A stretch of DNA of 64,000 nt from JBJXGE01 sp046154185. Its GTDB lineage: Bacteria; Planctomycetota; UBA8108; UBA1146; JAJFFE01. The position numbers and the translations under genes were made by a program. Positions 44,753 through 53,994 of the stretch are shown here, in pieces (positions within the stretch are counted from its first letter, which is position 1; every line of letters starts with the position of its first letter). The notes below the pieces were generated by a model. The model worked only from the letters and a program-made list of their open reading frames with translations. It was not told the DNA's origin and ran no database searches. The stretch is from assembly GCA_046154185.1 (NCBI GenBank), contig JBJXGE010000043.1, positions 62,001 to 126,000 on the forward strand, written 5' to 3'.

Positions 44753-47546
44753 TAGTCGCATCGAGGCGATATTTTCAGAGATTATCGAACTGCCCGTTGC
44801 CGAACGCAGCCGACGATTGCGCGAGCGTTGTGGCGCCGACGATGAGCTCTTTCGCGAACTGGAGCGATTGATTGCCAGCGATTCGCGCGCTACGAATCTC
44901 GATCGCGGCGCGCTCCTCGCCGCGAGCGAGCTCGAGGCCGGCGCGACGCCGGTGCCCGGCGAGACACTCGGTCCCTATCGGCTCATCGAACTGTTGGGTG
45001 AAGGCGGCATGGGCGCCGTCTATCGAGCCGAGCAAGAATCGCCAATACGACGCCAAGTCGCCGTCAAAGTCATCAAGCCGGGCCTCGACTCGCGGCTCGT
45101 CATCGCGCGCTTTCAATACGAACGCGAAGCGCTCGCGCTCATGGACCACTCCGGTATCGCGCGCATCCTAGATGCCGGCCAGACCGACGCGGGTCGGCCT
45201 TACTTCGTGATGGAACTCGTCGATGGGCAGCCGATCACGCGCTTCTGCGATTCGCAGCAACTCTCGGTGCGCGAACGGTTGGAGCTTTTCGTCGAAGTGT
45301 GCGGCGCGATTCATCACGCACATCAGAAAGGCGTGATCCACCGCGATCTCAAGCCGTCCAATATTCTGATTGCAAACCTCGAGGGAAAGCCACACCCGAA
45401 AGTCATCGACTTTGGCGTCGCCCGCGCGCTGAACCCAACCGGCGAAGCGCTCACGTGGTTCGCCGGGCCGTTCGTCTGGCTCGGCACGCCGGAGTACATG
45501 AGTCCGGAGGCCGCGCGCGGCGGCGCCGACCTCGACACGCGGTGCGATATCTACTCGTTGGGTGTTCTCTTGTACGAGTTGCTCACCGGCAGACTGCCGT
45601 ATGAGCGCGAAAGATGGCTCAACGCGGACCTCGCCGAACGCACGCAGATTATCTTGGCAGGCTCGATCGAGCGACCGAGCGATCGCACGACGACGGCGCG
45701 CGCGAGCGCGCTGCGCGGCGATCTCGACTGGATCGTGTTGCGCGCGCTCGAGAGCGAGCGCGAGCGACGTTATCCATCGGCATCCGAGCTCGCCGCCGAT
45801 ATTCGACGCCATTTGGCGTGCGAGCCGGTGCTCGCCGGACCACCGAGCCGGCTCTATCGCCTACGCAAGCTTGTGCGTCGCCATCACACGGAGGCAATTG
45901 CGATCACTATCGTCGTGCTCGGCCTGATACTCAGTGGCTCCCTTTCGGCATATTGGTATCGCGCGCGCAACGAGGAGATTCTGCGCATGGCGGATGGCGT
46001 GCGGCTGGCAGACGCGATCGCAGCCGCCGACAAGTTATGGCCGCCCGACCCGAGCATGGCGCCGAAAATCGAGGAGTGGCTCGTACAACATGGTCGTCCG
46101 TTGGCCGCACGCTTACCGTTGCACGAGGAGACGCTGGCGCGCGTGCGCGCGCGTGCGCGGCCCTACACGGACGAGCGGCGCCAACGTGATCGATCGGAGC
46201 ACCCGCGGGCAGCGGAGCTGATGGAGCTCAAAAAAAACCTCGATCGGCAAGTCGCGGACGTCGCGAAGTTCGCCGCCGAACAGGCGCCTGTCGCGCTCAT
46301 CGAGTACACGAATCGCACCATTGTCACGCTACGCGCCAATATCGCCGAAGCGGAGTCCGCCGTCGAAGAACGTTGGACCTGGGAGTTTGACGATCCACGC
46401 ACGCGGTGGGAGCACGAGCATTTGCAGAATCTCGTCGAGCAGTTACGTCGTTTGACGCACACCGATGTTTTCGTCGGCGCGATCGCGTCTGTTGAAGATC
46501 GACTCGAGTTTGCGCGCTCTATACAAACGCGCAGCGTGACCTCGGACGAAGCGCGCGCCCGCTGGGATGAGGCGCGAGCGGACATTCGGACATCGCCGCA
46601 CTACGGCGGGCTCGAATTGTCGCCCGTCGTCGGCCTCTTGCCGCTCGGTCGCGACGCGCGATCGGGGCTCTGGGAGTTTTGGCATCTCCGGAGCGGTGAG
46701 TGCCCACAACCACAAACGGTCGCCGGTGAGCCGAGCCCGTGGACCATCGATGAAAACATCGGCCTGGTCATGGTCCTCATTCCCGGCGGTGAGTTTCTAA
46801 TGGGTGCGCAGAAAGACGACCCCAACGGTGCGAACTACGACGCGCAGGCGTTCCCCGATGAAAGCCCTGTCCACACGGTACGCGTCGCACCGTTTTTCTT
46901 GTCGAAGTACGAGATGAGTCAAGCGCAATGGCGGCGGCTCGCGGGCACCAAACCGAGTACGTACGGAACCTGGTCGACGACCAAGAATCATCTGGATGAC
47001 CTTCTGCGCGGCGCGGCGCATCCTGTCGACTCCGTGTCGCCGCGCGCCTGTGAGCGAACGCTTGCGCGCGCGGGCCTGCGCTTGCCTACCGAGGAAGAAT
47101 GGGAGTACGCCGCGCGCGCGCGCAGCGTTACGGTGTGGCCTTGGGGCGGATCGCCCATCGACCTCGCCGGGCGGGCGAATGTCGCTGATCGCTTTGGTCT
47201 CGAGAACGGCGGTGACCCATCTTGGGCTTACGATCTCGAACTCGACGACAGCCATCTGTTTCGGGCGATCTGCGGCCGCTTTGAGCCGAACGTTTTCGGG
47301 CTGCACGATGTCATCGGCAACGTCTGGGAGATTTGTAGCGCCCCATATGTAAAGTACGAGGAAAAGGCCAACATCAAAGCCGGCGTCCATGGCGTCGGCG
47401 AAACCGGCTTCAACGTTTTGCGCGGCGGGAGCTGGGACTACTCAGCGGCCGGCTGCCGAAGTGCGCGACGCTACCGGCTCGGAGAACTCTATCATCTCTC
47501 GAACACCGGCGTACGGCCCGCGCTCGAGTTGCCCACGACCGATTGA
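44733..47546 (+). CDS. Membrane Ser/Thr protein kinase with C-terminal SUMF1-like domain
   Basis: About 937 residues from the GTG at 44733, which overlaps the sigma gene by 20 bases; the frame is open upstream without similarity. An N-terminal helical segment precedes the kinase domain (about residues 85-370) with LLGEGGMGAVYRAEQ, VAVKVIKPG, HRDLKPSNIL, VIDFGVA and GTPEYMSPE, all canonical. A transmembrane helix follows (AITIVVLGLILSGSLSAYW), then an extracytoplasmic coiled-coil-like region and a SUMF1-like domain (MVLIPGGEFLMGAQK, LRLPTEEEWEYAARA, NVLRGGSWDYSA). The likely role is to pass an external signal to the paired sigma factor. This kinase keeps HRD and DFG, unlike the one at 23918. 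Confidence 0.9.
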   Translation: MIQRKFDSRIEAIFSEIIELPVAERSRRLRERCGADDELFRELERLIASDSRATNLDRGALLAASELEAGATPVPGETLGPYRLIELLGEGGMGAVYRAEQESPIRRQVAVKVIKPGLDSRLVIARFQYEREALALMDHSGIARILDAGQTDAGRPYFVMELVDGQPITRFCDSQQLSVRERLELFVEVCGAIHHAHQKGVIHRDLKPSNILIANLEGKPHPKVIDFGVARALNPTGEALTWFAGPFVWLGTPEYMSPEAARGGADLDTRCDIYSLGVLLYELLTGRLPYERERWLNADLAERTQIILAGSIERPSDRTTTARASALRGDLDWIVLRALESERERRYPSASELAADIRRHLACEPVLAGPPSRLYRLRKLVRRHHTEAIAITIVVLGLILSGSLSAYWYRARNEEILRMADGVRLADAIAAADKLWPPDPSMAPKIEEWLVQHGRPLAARLPLHEETLARVRARARPYTDERRQRDRSEHPRAAELMELKKNLDRQVADVAKFAAEQAPVALIEYTNRTIVTLRANIAEAESAVEERWTWEFDDPRTRWEHEHLQNLVEQLRRLTHTDVFVGAIASVEDRLEFARSIQTRSVTSDEARARWDEARADIRTSPHYGGLELSPVVGLLPLGRDARSGLWEFWHLRSGECPQPQTVAGEPSPWTIDENIGLVMVLIPGGEFLMGAQKDDPNGANYDAQAFPDESPVHTVRVAPFFLSKYEMSQAQWRRLAGTKPSTYGTWSTTKNHLDDLLRGAAHPVDSVSPRACERTLARAGLRLPTEEEWEYAARARSVTVWPWGGSPIDLAGRANVADRFGLENGGDPSWAYDLELDDSHLFRAICGRFEPNVFGLHDVIGNVWEICSAPYVKYEEKANIKAGVHGVGETGFNVLRGGSWDYSAAGCRSARRYRLGELYHLSNTGVRPALELPTTD

Positions 47547-48397
47547 GCCGACTCTGCTAATGCGTTGAGAGCGTGCTGCGCGGCTTCCGCCACTTTCGGG
47601 TTTTTGGCGGCGGCGAGTTTCTCGAGTGCGCCTTTCGCCTTCTTGAGCTTGAGCTTTCCGATGTGTCCGCACAGCCGAATGCGCTCCGCGTCGACAATCC
47701 GCAGCAGATTATTCCAGCTCGCTTCATCTTTCTTGACGTCTTTGTTGGCGACGAGCAGCGGGTGATTTTTCTCGGTGTACTCGAGCATCTTGATGAGAAT
47801 GGCGCCGCCCGAGTCATCGCCGAGCTCCGCCAGCGACTCCGCTGCGCTTTCTCGCCGATGATGGTCTGAGTGTTTGAGCATCTCCTTGAGCGTCGGCGTC
47901 GCCGCTGCGTCGCCGTTCTTCGCCAAGATCATGGCGAACGCAAAACGGACATCGTCAATCTTGTCCGCGATCCCCTGCTTTGCTTCCGCGAGCAAATCTG
48001 CTGGCTTGAGCAAATCGGCGACCCCGTCGGCGCACAGATCCGTCGCCACGGCCTTACGGACTTCCGTCGACTTGTCCGCTAACGCAAGCTGCATGGCGAC
48101 CGCGAGCGACTGCTTGGCGCGGATCTTGATCAAGACGCGCCCAGCGCGAATTCGCAGGTCGTCGCTTTTCTCTTGCGAGAGCTTCACGAGCTCCGCCAAA
48201 ACAGAGGTGTTCGCCTTCGTCGCCAGATTCTCGGCGGCCCCCATCCACTCGGGCATAGGCGCAGACTTTAGCGACGCGAGCCATTGCGTTTGTTGCGCCG
48301 AGAGCGGACCGGCCGCGAGTTCCTTCAGTGTTCCAGCGCTGGCAATTTGCGGGAGCGAAAGTGCGAGGCACGCGAGAACGACGCGCAAGCTCGGCAT
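47492..48397 (-). CDS. Exported HEAT-repeat protein
   Basis: About 301 residues from ATG 48397 with a signal peptide (MPSLRVVLACLALSLPQIAS). The rest is helical repeats of HEAT type (ADKSTEVRKAVATDLCADGV, KIDDVRFAFAMILAKNGDAA, HRRESAAESLAELGDDSGGA). Such proteins act as scaffolds; no enzyme motif is seen. The last 55 bases overlap the 3' end of the kinase gene on the other strand, so both C-termini are coded by the same DNA. Confidence 0.82.
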   Translation of the reverse strand: MPSLRVVLACLALSLPQIASAGTLKELAAGPLSAQQTQWLASLKSAPMPEWMGAAENLATKANTSVLAELVKLSQEKSDDLRIRAGRVLIKIRAKQSLAVAMQLALADKSTEVRKAVATDLCADGVADLLKPADLLAEAKQGIADKIDDVRFAFAMILAKNGDAAATPTLKEMLKHSDHHRRESAAESLAELGDDSGGAILIKMLEYTEKNHPLLVANKDVKKDEASWNNLLRIVDAERIRLCGHIGKLKLKKAKGALEKLAAAKNPKVAEAAQHALNALAESAQSVVGNSSAGRTPVFER

Positions 48398-48537
48398 CAC
48401 GTTGTCTCATTTCTCGGCGCGCGGCGAATCCGTCGGAAGGGAACGAACTCGACTCGCACCGAAAGCGGGTCGGCAAGAAGTGTCGGCGCGGAAGGAGCGG
48501 GAGTCAAGCGGCTCGTCTGATCGACGGTCGGGGTGCA

Positions 48538-51291
48538 TCAGTTCGATTCGTCGCGCCAAATCTTGAGCACTCGACCGGTGAGTTCGCATTCGAGCTGAAA
48601 ACGCCGCAGCACGTTGCGCAGCGCGGATTCGGCCGGCTGGGGTGCGAGGCGAACTTCGTACGCGCCTACGAGTCGAGACAACGCCGCCCGATCGAATTCG
48701 GGTTCGAGCCCGAGCGCCAAACCGAGCCACTCGATGGTCGTCACGAGATCGATCGGCGTGTCGATGCGCGCGAGCAGCGGCGAGTCGCCCGCGCGATCGA
48801 GTGTGGCGGTACCGGGCTGATCATCCGGACTCCTCGCAAGCGAGACCGTCATTCTGCCTTCAGCGAGCGCAGTCGGCTCGAACCAATGCGTCGCGCGAAT
48901 ATGTTGGGGCGCGCCGATGACCAGCCGATACCGGCCGTTCGGCAGCGCGAACCGCAGCAAGCCGGCCGGTGTCGACATTCCGCCGGCGACTTGTAACGCG
49001 CCAGGCTCGAGAAAGAGGGTCGCAAACGCCGCGTCTTCCAGCGCGGCGCCGTTTTCTGATTCAACGAGAATCTCCACCGGGTACGGCGCCGCAAGATCGA
49101 GTGGGATGCCGTGCTCACCGGAGAAATCATCTGACAGTTCGAGTTCGTGCACGCCGATGAGTTTTCGTTGCCAGGGAGTTGCACCGTGCAGGACCGCAAG
49201 TCGATACTTGCCGGTCGTCGCTTCGTCACAAGCGAACGCACCGTGCGAGTCGACCGTCAATTCGCGTTGCATACCGGCGAGTTCGGTATCGAGGCGAGTC
49301 ATCACAACGACGTGCTGCTCAAACGTCAGCGCATCCGATGCAGCGCCGGTGAGACGTCCCGCAAAATGTCGCAAGCTCGCGAGTTGCACCGTGATCTCAC
49401 TCTTGACACCGGCGCGAATTTCTATTGCGACGCGCGCGCTCGGAAATGTCGACTCGAGCGCGAACAAGGTGGAACGACCTGCCGGCAGATGTTCTATCTC
49501 CGCGGCGCCGACGGCGTCGGTCATGGCGTAGGCGATCACCCGCCCACCCGTCTCGCAAACTCGCAGTTCGACATCCGGCGCGCGCGCGCCAGCGGCGTCG
49601 AAAACATTGACCTCGAGTTTGCCGGCGGCGCTCGACTCGATCACGACGTCCGCTTCGCCGGCGCTCGCGACCCGGGTCTCTACGCGTTGTCCCGCCGCAC
49701 GACTCTCGACGACATAACATCCTGGCTTGAGTCCGCCGAAGTGAAACGCGCCAGCGCCATCGCTGCGCACCACCTGCTGGATTTCGTCCTCCGCCAGCGC
49801 TTCGCCGGCATGAGCTAACAACCGAAGTTCGGCAGCTTCAATTCCGCATCGTCGCGCATCGAACACGACCCCATCGATGCAGAGTCCGCGCAACAAGGTG
49901 ACGTCGAGTACCTTGGTCTCGTTCTCGGCGAGCTCGAAACTGTCGGAGCTGTACGGCTGGTATTCCGCGGCGCGACACTCGAGTGTGAATCGGCGCTCGC
50001 TCGCCACGGCCCGCGGTCGGGCCTCGCGAGGCGCCTTCGCGGCATCGCCCGCGAAGATCGGCGCCCCCATGACTTGTTGAGGCGCGGTCTCGGCAGATGT
50101 GTCAGCCGCCTCCATCGAGGTGCGCGAGAAGCCTTTCCGTGGCGTGGCGGGTGTTGGCGACGCGGAGTCGGTCGCGCTCGTCCCAAGAATCTCGAAGCGG
50201 CCCGCCGCGTCGGTTTGCGTGCTGCGCGGGACGCGGGTAGCTCGTTGCTCGAGCCACAATCGCACAGTGGCGCCAGCGATCGGTTCCCCTTCGCCGTTCC
50301 GCACCGTGCCGTGCACGCGATACGTGGTCGCGGCCCTCGTGGGCGTCGGCGGCGCGGGCGCCGCAGCGGTCGTCAGCGTGCGATCCGCGTTGGCGAGCGC
50401 CGCCGGCGCGTGTTCCGCGCTCGTCGTGGGCGCGACCGGCAACTGCGAATCACGGGCGTCCCGTGTCGCCCGACTCGCGGCGGAGGTCGCAATCGGCGCG
50501 GTCGAAGGTTCCCGCGCGGGCCGCGGCCAGAAAACGATGCCCGTCACAGTAACGGCGGCGATTCCCAGCCACAGAACCGCGCGACGCGTCGAATGCGTGA
50601 CTCCTAGGCGCGCTTGCAGGCCGGGCGTTACGGTCGATGCGAAGTGCGCATCCACGCTGCGATGAAGTCGAGTCGACAACTCCGTCGGTACGGCAATCGC
50701 GTCCGCACGCGCGAGCGCCTGATCGCTGAGCGCGATCGCGAACGCGCTGCCGCCGCTCGGAGCAACGAGCCGCGCCCGCAGTCGCTCTTTCGCCACGGAG
50801 ATTCGGCGCGCCACCGTTCCCGGTGGACAATCGAGCAGCTGCGCGATCTCGTGGTACTTGAGTCCTTCTTGATAGTGGAGCACGAATGGCCAACGCAGCG
50901 TGTCCGGCAGAGTATCGAGGGCGGCGGCGACACGTTGATGTGGATCTTCCATGCGGTCCTCCTGCCCCGGCGACTCGCAGCGTACTCGAGTCCGCGGATC
51001 GTGGCCCACCGCGGTTTCGTGTTTCCGGCGCGCGCGCTTCGCACGCTGACAGTTGATCGACAAGTTAAAGGCCACCCGACGGAGCCAGCCGGGCAAGGCG
51101 TTCGGGTCGCGCAGTCCCTGCACCTGGCTGGCGAGTTTGAGAAAAACATCCTGACAAACATCTTCTGCGTCGGCTTGCTGACGCAACACGCGAAATGCCA
51201 GTCGATAGACCATCGCGTGATGCTCGGCGATGGCTTGGTGTACGAGCACGCGGTCACAACCCAGAACTGGCTCCGCGTCACTTCTCACCAT
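48538..51291 (-). CDS. ECF sigma factor fused to a transmembrane helix and a large extracytoplasmic part
   Basis: About 917 residues from ATG 51291, which has AAGGAG 8 bases upstream; the frame is open earlier. Sigma region 2 lies at residues about 20-90 (YRLAFRVLRQQADAEDVCQD, PGWLRRVAFNLSINC) and region 4 at about 120-175 (LPDTLRWPFVLHYQEGLKYH, EIAQLLDCPPGTVARRISVA). One transmembrane helix lies at 238-256 (AVLWLGIAAVTVTGIVFW). Beyond it, a Pro/Thr/Ala linker leads to carboxypeptidase-regulatory-like beta domains (YRVHGTVRNGEGEPIAGATV) and a C-terminal part resembling the short secretin/TonB N-terminal fold. No start codon or stop separates the parts, so a membrane-tethered sigma factor is predicted. 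Confidence 0.87.
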   Translation of the reverse strand: MVRSDAEPVLGCDRVLVHQAIAEHHAMVYRLAFRVLRQQADAEDVCQDVFLKLASQVQGLRDPNALPGWLRRVAFNLSINCQRAKRARRKHETAVGHDPRTRVRCESPGQEDRMEDPHQRVAAALDTLPDTLRWPFVLHYQEGLKYHEIAQLLDCPPGTVARRISVAKERLRARLVAPSGGSAFAIALSDQALARADAIAVPTELSTRLHRSVDAHFASTVTPGLQARLGVTHSTRRAVLWLGIAAVTVTGIVFWPRPAREPSTAPIATSAASRATRDARDSQLPVAPTTSAEHAPAALANADRTLTTAAAPAPPTPTRAATTYRVHGTVRNGEGEPIAGATVRLWLEQRATRVPRSTQTDAAGRFEILGTSATDSASPTPATPRKGFSRTSMEAADTSAETAPQQVMGAPIFAGDAAKAPREARPRAVASERRFTLECRAAEYQPYSSDSFELAENETKVLDVTLLRGLCIDGVVFDARRCGIEAAELRLLAHAGEALAEDEIQQVVRSDGAGAFHFGGLKPGCYVVESRAAGQRVETRVASAGEADVVIESSAAGKLEVNVFDAAGARAPDVELRVCETGGRVIAYAMTDAVGAAEIEHLPAGRSTLFALESTFPSARVAIEIRAGVKSEITVQLASLRHFAGRLTGAASDALTFEQHVVVMTRLDTELAGMQRELTVDSHGAFACDEATTGKYRLAVLHGATPWQRKLIGVHELELSDDFSGEHGIPLDLAAPYPVEILVESENGAALEDAAFATLFLEPGALQVAGGMSTPAGLLRFALPNGRYRLVIGAPQHIRATHWFEPTALAEGRMTVSLARSPDDQPGTATLDRAGDSPLLARIDTPIDLVTTIEWLGLALGLEPEFDRAALSRLVGAYEVRLAPQPAESALRNVLRRFQLECELTGRVLKIWRDESN

Positions 51292-51420
51292 TGAACTCGC
51301 TCCTTGTGCGCAAACTCGCCGGGACCGCTGGTCGGGCGCGCGATCGGCGCATCCCGTCGCGCGCCCGCCCCAGCGGTTGGCACGACGGGATGCATCGATT
51401 TTGCAAGTCTTCTCACTCAC

Positions 51421-52002
51421 TCACTCGCCGGTTGGGGCAGCGACGCGCGCGCGCGTTTTCGGTGCGTCCACCGGAACTTCCCCGGTTTCGATGATCTGCG
51501 CAGCCGTCTCGAGTTCGACACGCGCCTGGTCGAGTCTCATCAGAATGTCGGTCAACACTGCCTCGCGTCCGGCGACGTTGTGGAACTTCTTGAGTTGCTG
51601 CTCGAGAGCCTTGACCTGCGAATCGAGATGCTCAGCCGTGAGCGGGTAGTGGCCGGCGGCTTCCAGCCCCTTGAACAAAGTGCCGAGGCGGTTCGTCACT
51701 TTGGCGTCGTGCAAGTGCCGCGCGCGCAGTTTCTCGGCGTGGTAGATCACACTCATCGCTTGGCCGGCCCCCGCCCGCGCGAGTAGCGAGTCCCGCGCGT
51801 CGGTCCACTCATCGTCGCGACTGAGCTTAAAGAGTAGTGGCTGAATGCCATCGCCGATAGGTTGACCGAGTACCACGACACCACCCGGCGGCGCGTCCCC
51901 GCCCCCGCGGACGAAGACTTGCGCGGCACTCGTGCCGCTGAGGAGACAAGCGCCCGCCAATGCCAACACGACCAACAGAGACACCGATGCGCTCTTCAAC
52001 AT
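51421..52002 (-). CDS. Exported protein of unknown function
   Basis: About 193 residues from ATG 52002. A signal peptide (SLLVVLALAGACLLSGTSAA) is followed by a short Gly/Pro-rich piece and a mostly helical domain (DARDSLLARAGAGQAMSVIY, VKALEQQLKKFHNVAGREAV) and a Pro/Arg/Ala tail. No family is recognised. It lies 129 bases upstream of the membrane-tethered sigma gene on the same strand and may be co-transcribed, in which case it could be a partner in its sensing. Confidence 0.68.
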   Translation of the reverse strand: MLKSASVSLLVVLALAGACLLSGTSAAQVFVRGGGDAPPGGVVVLGQPIGDGIQPLLFKLSRDDEWTDARDSLLARAGAGQAMSVIYHAEKLRARHLHDAKVTNRLGTLFKGLEAAGHYPLTAEHLDSQVKALEQQLKKFHNVAGREAVLTDILMRLDQARVELETAAQIIETGEVPVDAPKTRARVAAPTGE

Positions 52003-52140
52003 GATTCCACTTTCCGGCGTCGAATGACGCGCTTGGGTTTTCAATTCGGCAACGCGTTGCTATAGAAGAGACACGTTACGAGCGCGATTCTTCGGTCGAC
52101 TTTCTAAATCACGAAATGCGCGGGCCGTAAAGACGCTGGA

Positions 52141-53097
52141 CTACGAGTTAAACGCGTCTTGATCGTAAATCAGCTCCTCGATGCGCCGCTCGGTTTCCCA
52201 AACATAGCGAGTGCAGTTGTGGAACGACAAAACCTTGATCGCCTCCACAAACCGGCGCATCGCCGCCTCGAACTCTCGCCTCAACGCCAGCGCTTCGCCG
52301 GCCCGCATCAATGAGAATCCGCGGCGATGGCAGGATCCAAGCTGGTCCCAAATCCTCAGGCTCTCCTTGAAGTGCGCGAGTGAACTCTCGAGTTTCGCGC
52401 TGCGGCGATCGAGGTAGTCTTGGTTCTTCGCGCATTCGATATCGATCACGCCGAGTTGGTGATGAATGGACGCCTCCATCGCCGGACAATTCGCTTTCGC
52501 GAGCAGTCGCTCGAACAGCGCTAGCGCTTCCCAAATCTGGCCCGAGCGACGCAGTGCGATGCCGCGCTGATAATCTGCCCGTTGCAAGACACGCTCGTCT
52601 TCGTGCCGATGCTCGGCGAGCAACTGGAGCAGCCTGTCACACTGATCGATGGCTTTGTCATGGTGACCGGCGTTGTCCGTAAAGGAGATCCAACGCAGAT
52701 AGACCTCGCAATACGCGACCTCGTTCGTGCTGTAGTTCAAACTCCGAAGGACCGAAGCCGCGCTCTGAGCGGCTTTCGCATGCCGACCATTCATGTCGTT
52801 CCGAATCGCGTGCGCCATAATGCTGCGCAGTTTTGTCAGTGGGCCGAGATTCGGCAGGCTCTGCCAGCTCGGGAGCACGGTGGTAATCAAATAATCGACC
52901 GGCACGCCGAGCGTTTCCGCCAAGGCTTCGGCGGTGCCGCGTTGCACGGCGACGCTCGCGCCGGCTTCTATCTTTTGAATTCGACCGATCGATAGATCCG
53001 CCTCGTACGCCAGCTCCTGTTGGGTCCAGCCTTGTTTCTTGCGAAGCCGCCGCACGTGGGCACCGTTGACAAAAAGCCGCTGTTGAAATGTCGCCAT
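52141..53097 (-). CDS. XRE-family transcriptional regulator with TPR-like C-terminal domain
   Basis: A 318-residue protein with a very strong ribosome site (AAGGAGGTG) just upstream of ATG 53097. Residues 12-70 are an XRE helix-turn-helix (VRRLRKKQGWTQQELAYEAD, then LSIGRIQKIEAGASVAV). The rest is TPR-like helical pairs (DQCDRLLQLLAEHRHEDERV, RRSGQIWEALALFERLLAKA, LGSCHRRGFSLMRAGEALAL). XRE-TPR regulators often sense peptides or partner proteins through the TPR part. The gene is divergent from the ubiquitin-like/Pup-like operon that starts at 53419, so it is the best local candidate for its regulator. Confidence 0.85.
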   Translation of the reverse strand: MATFQQRLFVNGAHVRRLRKKQGWTQQELAYEADLSIGRIQKIEAGASVAVQRGTAEALAETLGVPVDYLITTVLPSWQSLPNLGPLTKLRSIMAHAIRNDMNGRHAKAAQSAASVLRSLNYSTNEVAYCEVYLRWISFTDNAGHHDKAIDQCDRLLQLLAEHRHEDERVLQRADYQRGIALRRSGQIWEALALFERLLAKANCPAMEASIHHQLGVIDIECAKNQDYLDRRSAKLESSLAHFKESLRIWDQLGSCHRRGFSLMRAGEALALRREFEAAMRRFVEAIKVLSFHNCTRYVWETERRIEELIYDQDAFNS

Positions 53098-53418
53098 GGA
53101 ACACCTCCTTCATCGCGTATTGAGCCGGCTCGACGCGGCGCGATAAGTCGCCGCTTGCGCCCGAAAATATCTCAAAGGAATTGTTACTGCGCAAATTTAT
53201 TTTCTCGCACCCATGTCGAACGCCTCGCCAGCGGCGACGGACTGAGCGGCGCGTCAGAAGAAGACGCACTCAATAAAAGTGTGTATCGAATGTGCGCGTC
53301 AAAAAAGTATGAGCGGACACGCGACACACACTCGCGACGATTGCTTTTTAAACAAGAAGTTTTTTTCGGACACTGTGGAGGTGCGTAGGAAATTTCTGGA
53401 GTTCGTTCGGCAATCGAC
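53098..53418. promoter_or_regulatory. Divergent intergenic region between the XRE regulator and the ubiquitin/Pup operon
   Basis: About 320 bases that must hold both promoters. It is less GC-rich near the operon start, with a TTTTTAAAC and a run of Ts around 53345-53370. Inverted 7-base arms AGTGTGT (53278-53284) and ACACACT (53326-53332) could be a spaced operator, but this is weak. No gene is supported here. Confidence 0.4.
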
Positions 53419-53994
53419 ATGAAAGTGACCATGGCGCACCTGTTCGTGAATCTCGCTTCGCTTGCGCCGCGGCACGCCGCCGCGCGCGCGCAATGGGCGA
53501 TCTCTGAGCTCGAGGGCCCCGCGGAATGCTGGCTCGCCGATGACGTCGAGCGTCCGGTACGCCGCGATGCTCGGGACACTCGTGGCGCGCACTTGCTGCG
53601 GCGCGCGGGTCGCGAAGATGAATGGCTCGTGATCGCCGCTTTGCAAGCGGCGCCGGTGCACGTGAACGGCCGCCCGCTGGCGGCGCAGCTCGCGGTGCTG
53701 CGGGATCGCGACGAGATTCGGCTCGCGGCGGGCGCCCAGTTTCTGTTCTCGACCGAGCGACTCGCACGCGTGCAACCATACCCCGGCGCGCCGCGCCCGG
53801 CGCACTGCCCGCGGTGTCGGCAACCGGTCAACGCCGGCCAACCGAGTGTCGCTTGCCCGCAGTGCGGACTCTGGCATCACGAGGACGCACCCACGCTCGC
53901 GTGCTGGAGCTACTCGCCCGCCAGCGCGTGCGTTTGCCACTTTCCTACCGCCGCGGACGGCTACCGATTCACACCGGAAAGCGTCGGACTATGA
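53419..53994 (+). CDS. FHA-like plus RING-like zinc-binding protein (candidate E3-type factor)
   Basis: A 191-residue protein opening the operon. Residues about 25-115 are a beta-rich segment with the second half of an FHA pattern (VHVNGRPLAAQLAVLRDRDE), though the GR and SRxH signature is absent. Residues 130-174 form a Cys/His cluster: C130-x2-C133, C146-x2-C149, His153/154, C162, C171, C173 and H174. Its CPRC ... CPQCGxWHH layout resembles prokaryotic RING-type (binuclear treble-clef) fingers. In a ubiquitin-type system it would be the substrate-selecting E3-like factor. FHA assignment is tentative. Its stop overlaps the E1 start. Confidence 0.72.
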   Translation: MKVTMAHLFVNLASLAPRHAAARAQWAISELEGPAECWLADDVERPVRRDARDTRGAHLLRRAGREDEWLVIAALQAAPVHVNGRPLAAQLAVLRDRDEIRLAAGAQFLFSTERLARVQPYPGAPRPAHCPRCRQPVNAGQPSVACPQCGLWHHEDAPTLACWSYSPASACVCHFPTAADGYRFTPESVGL

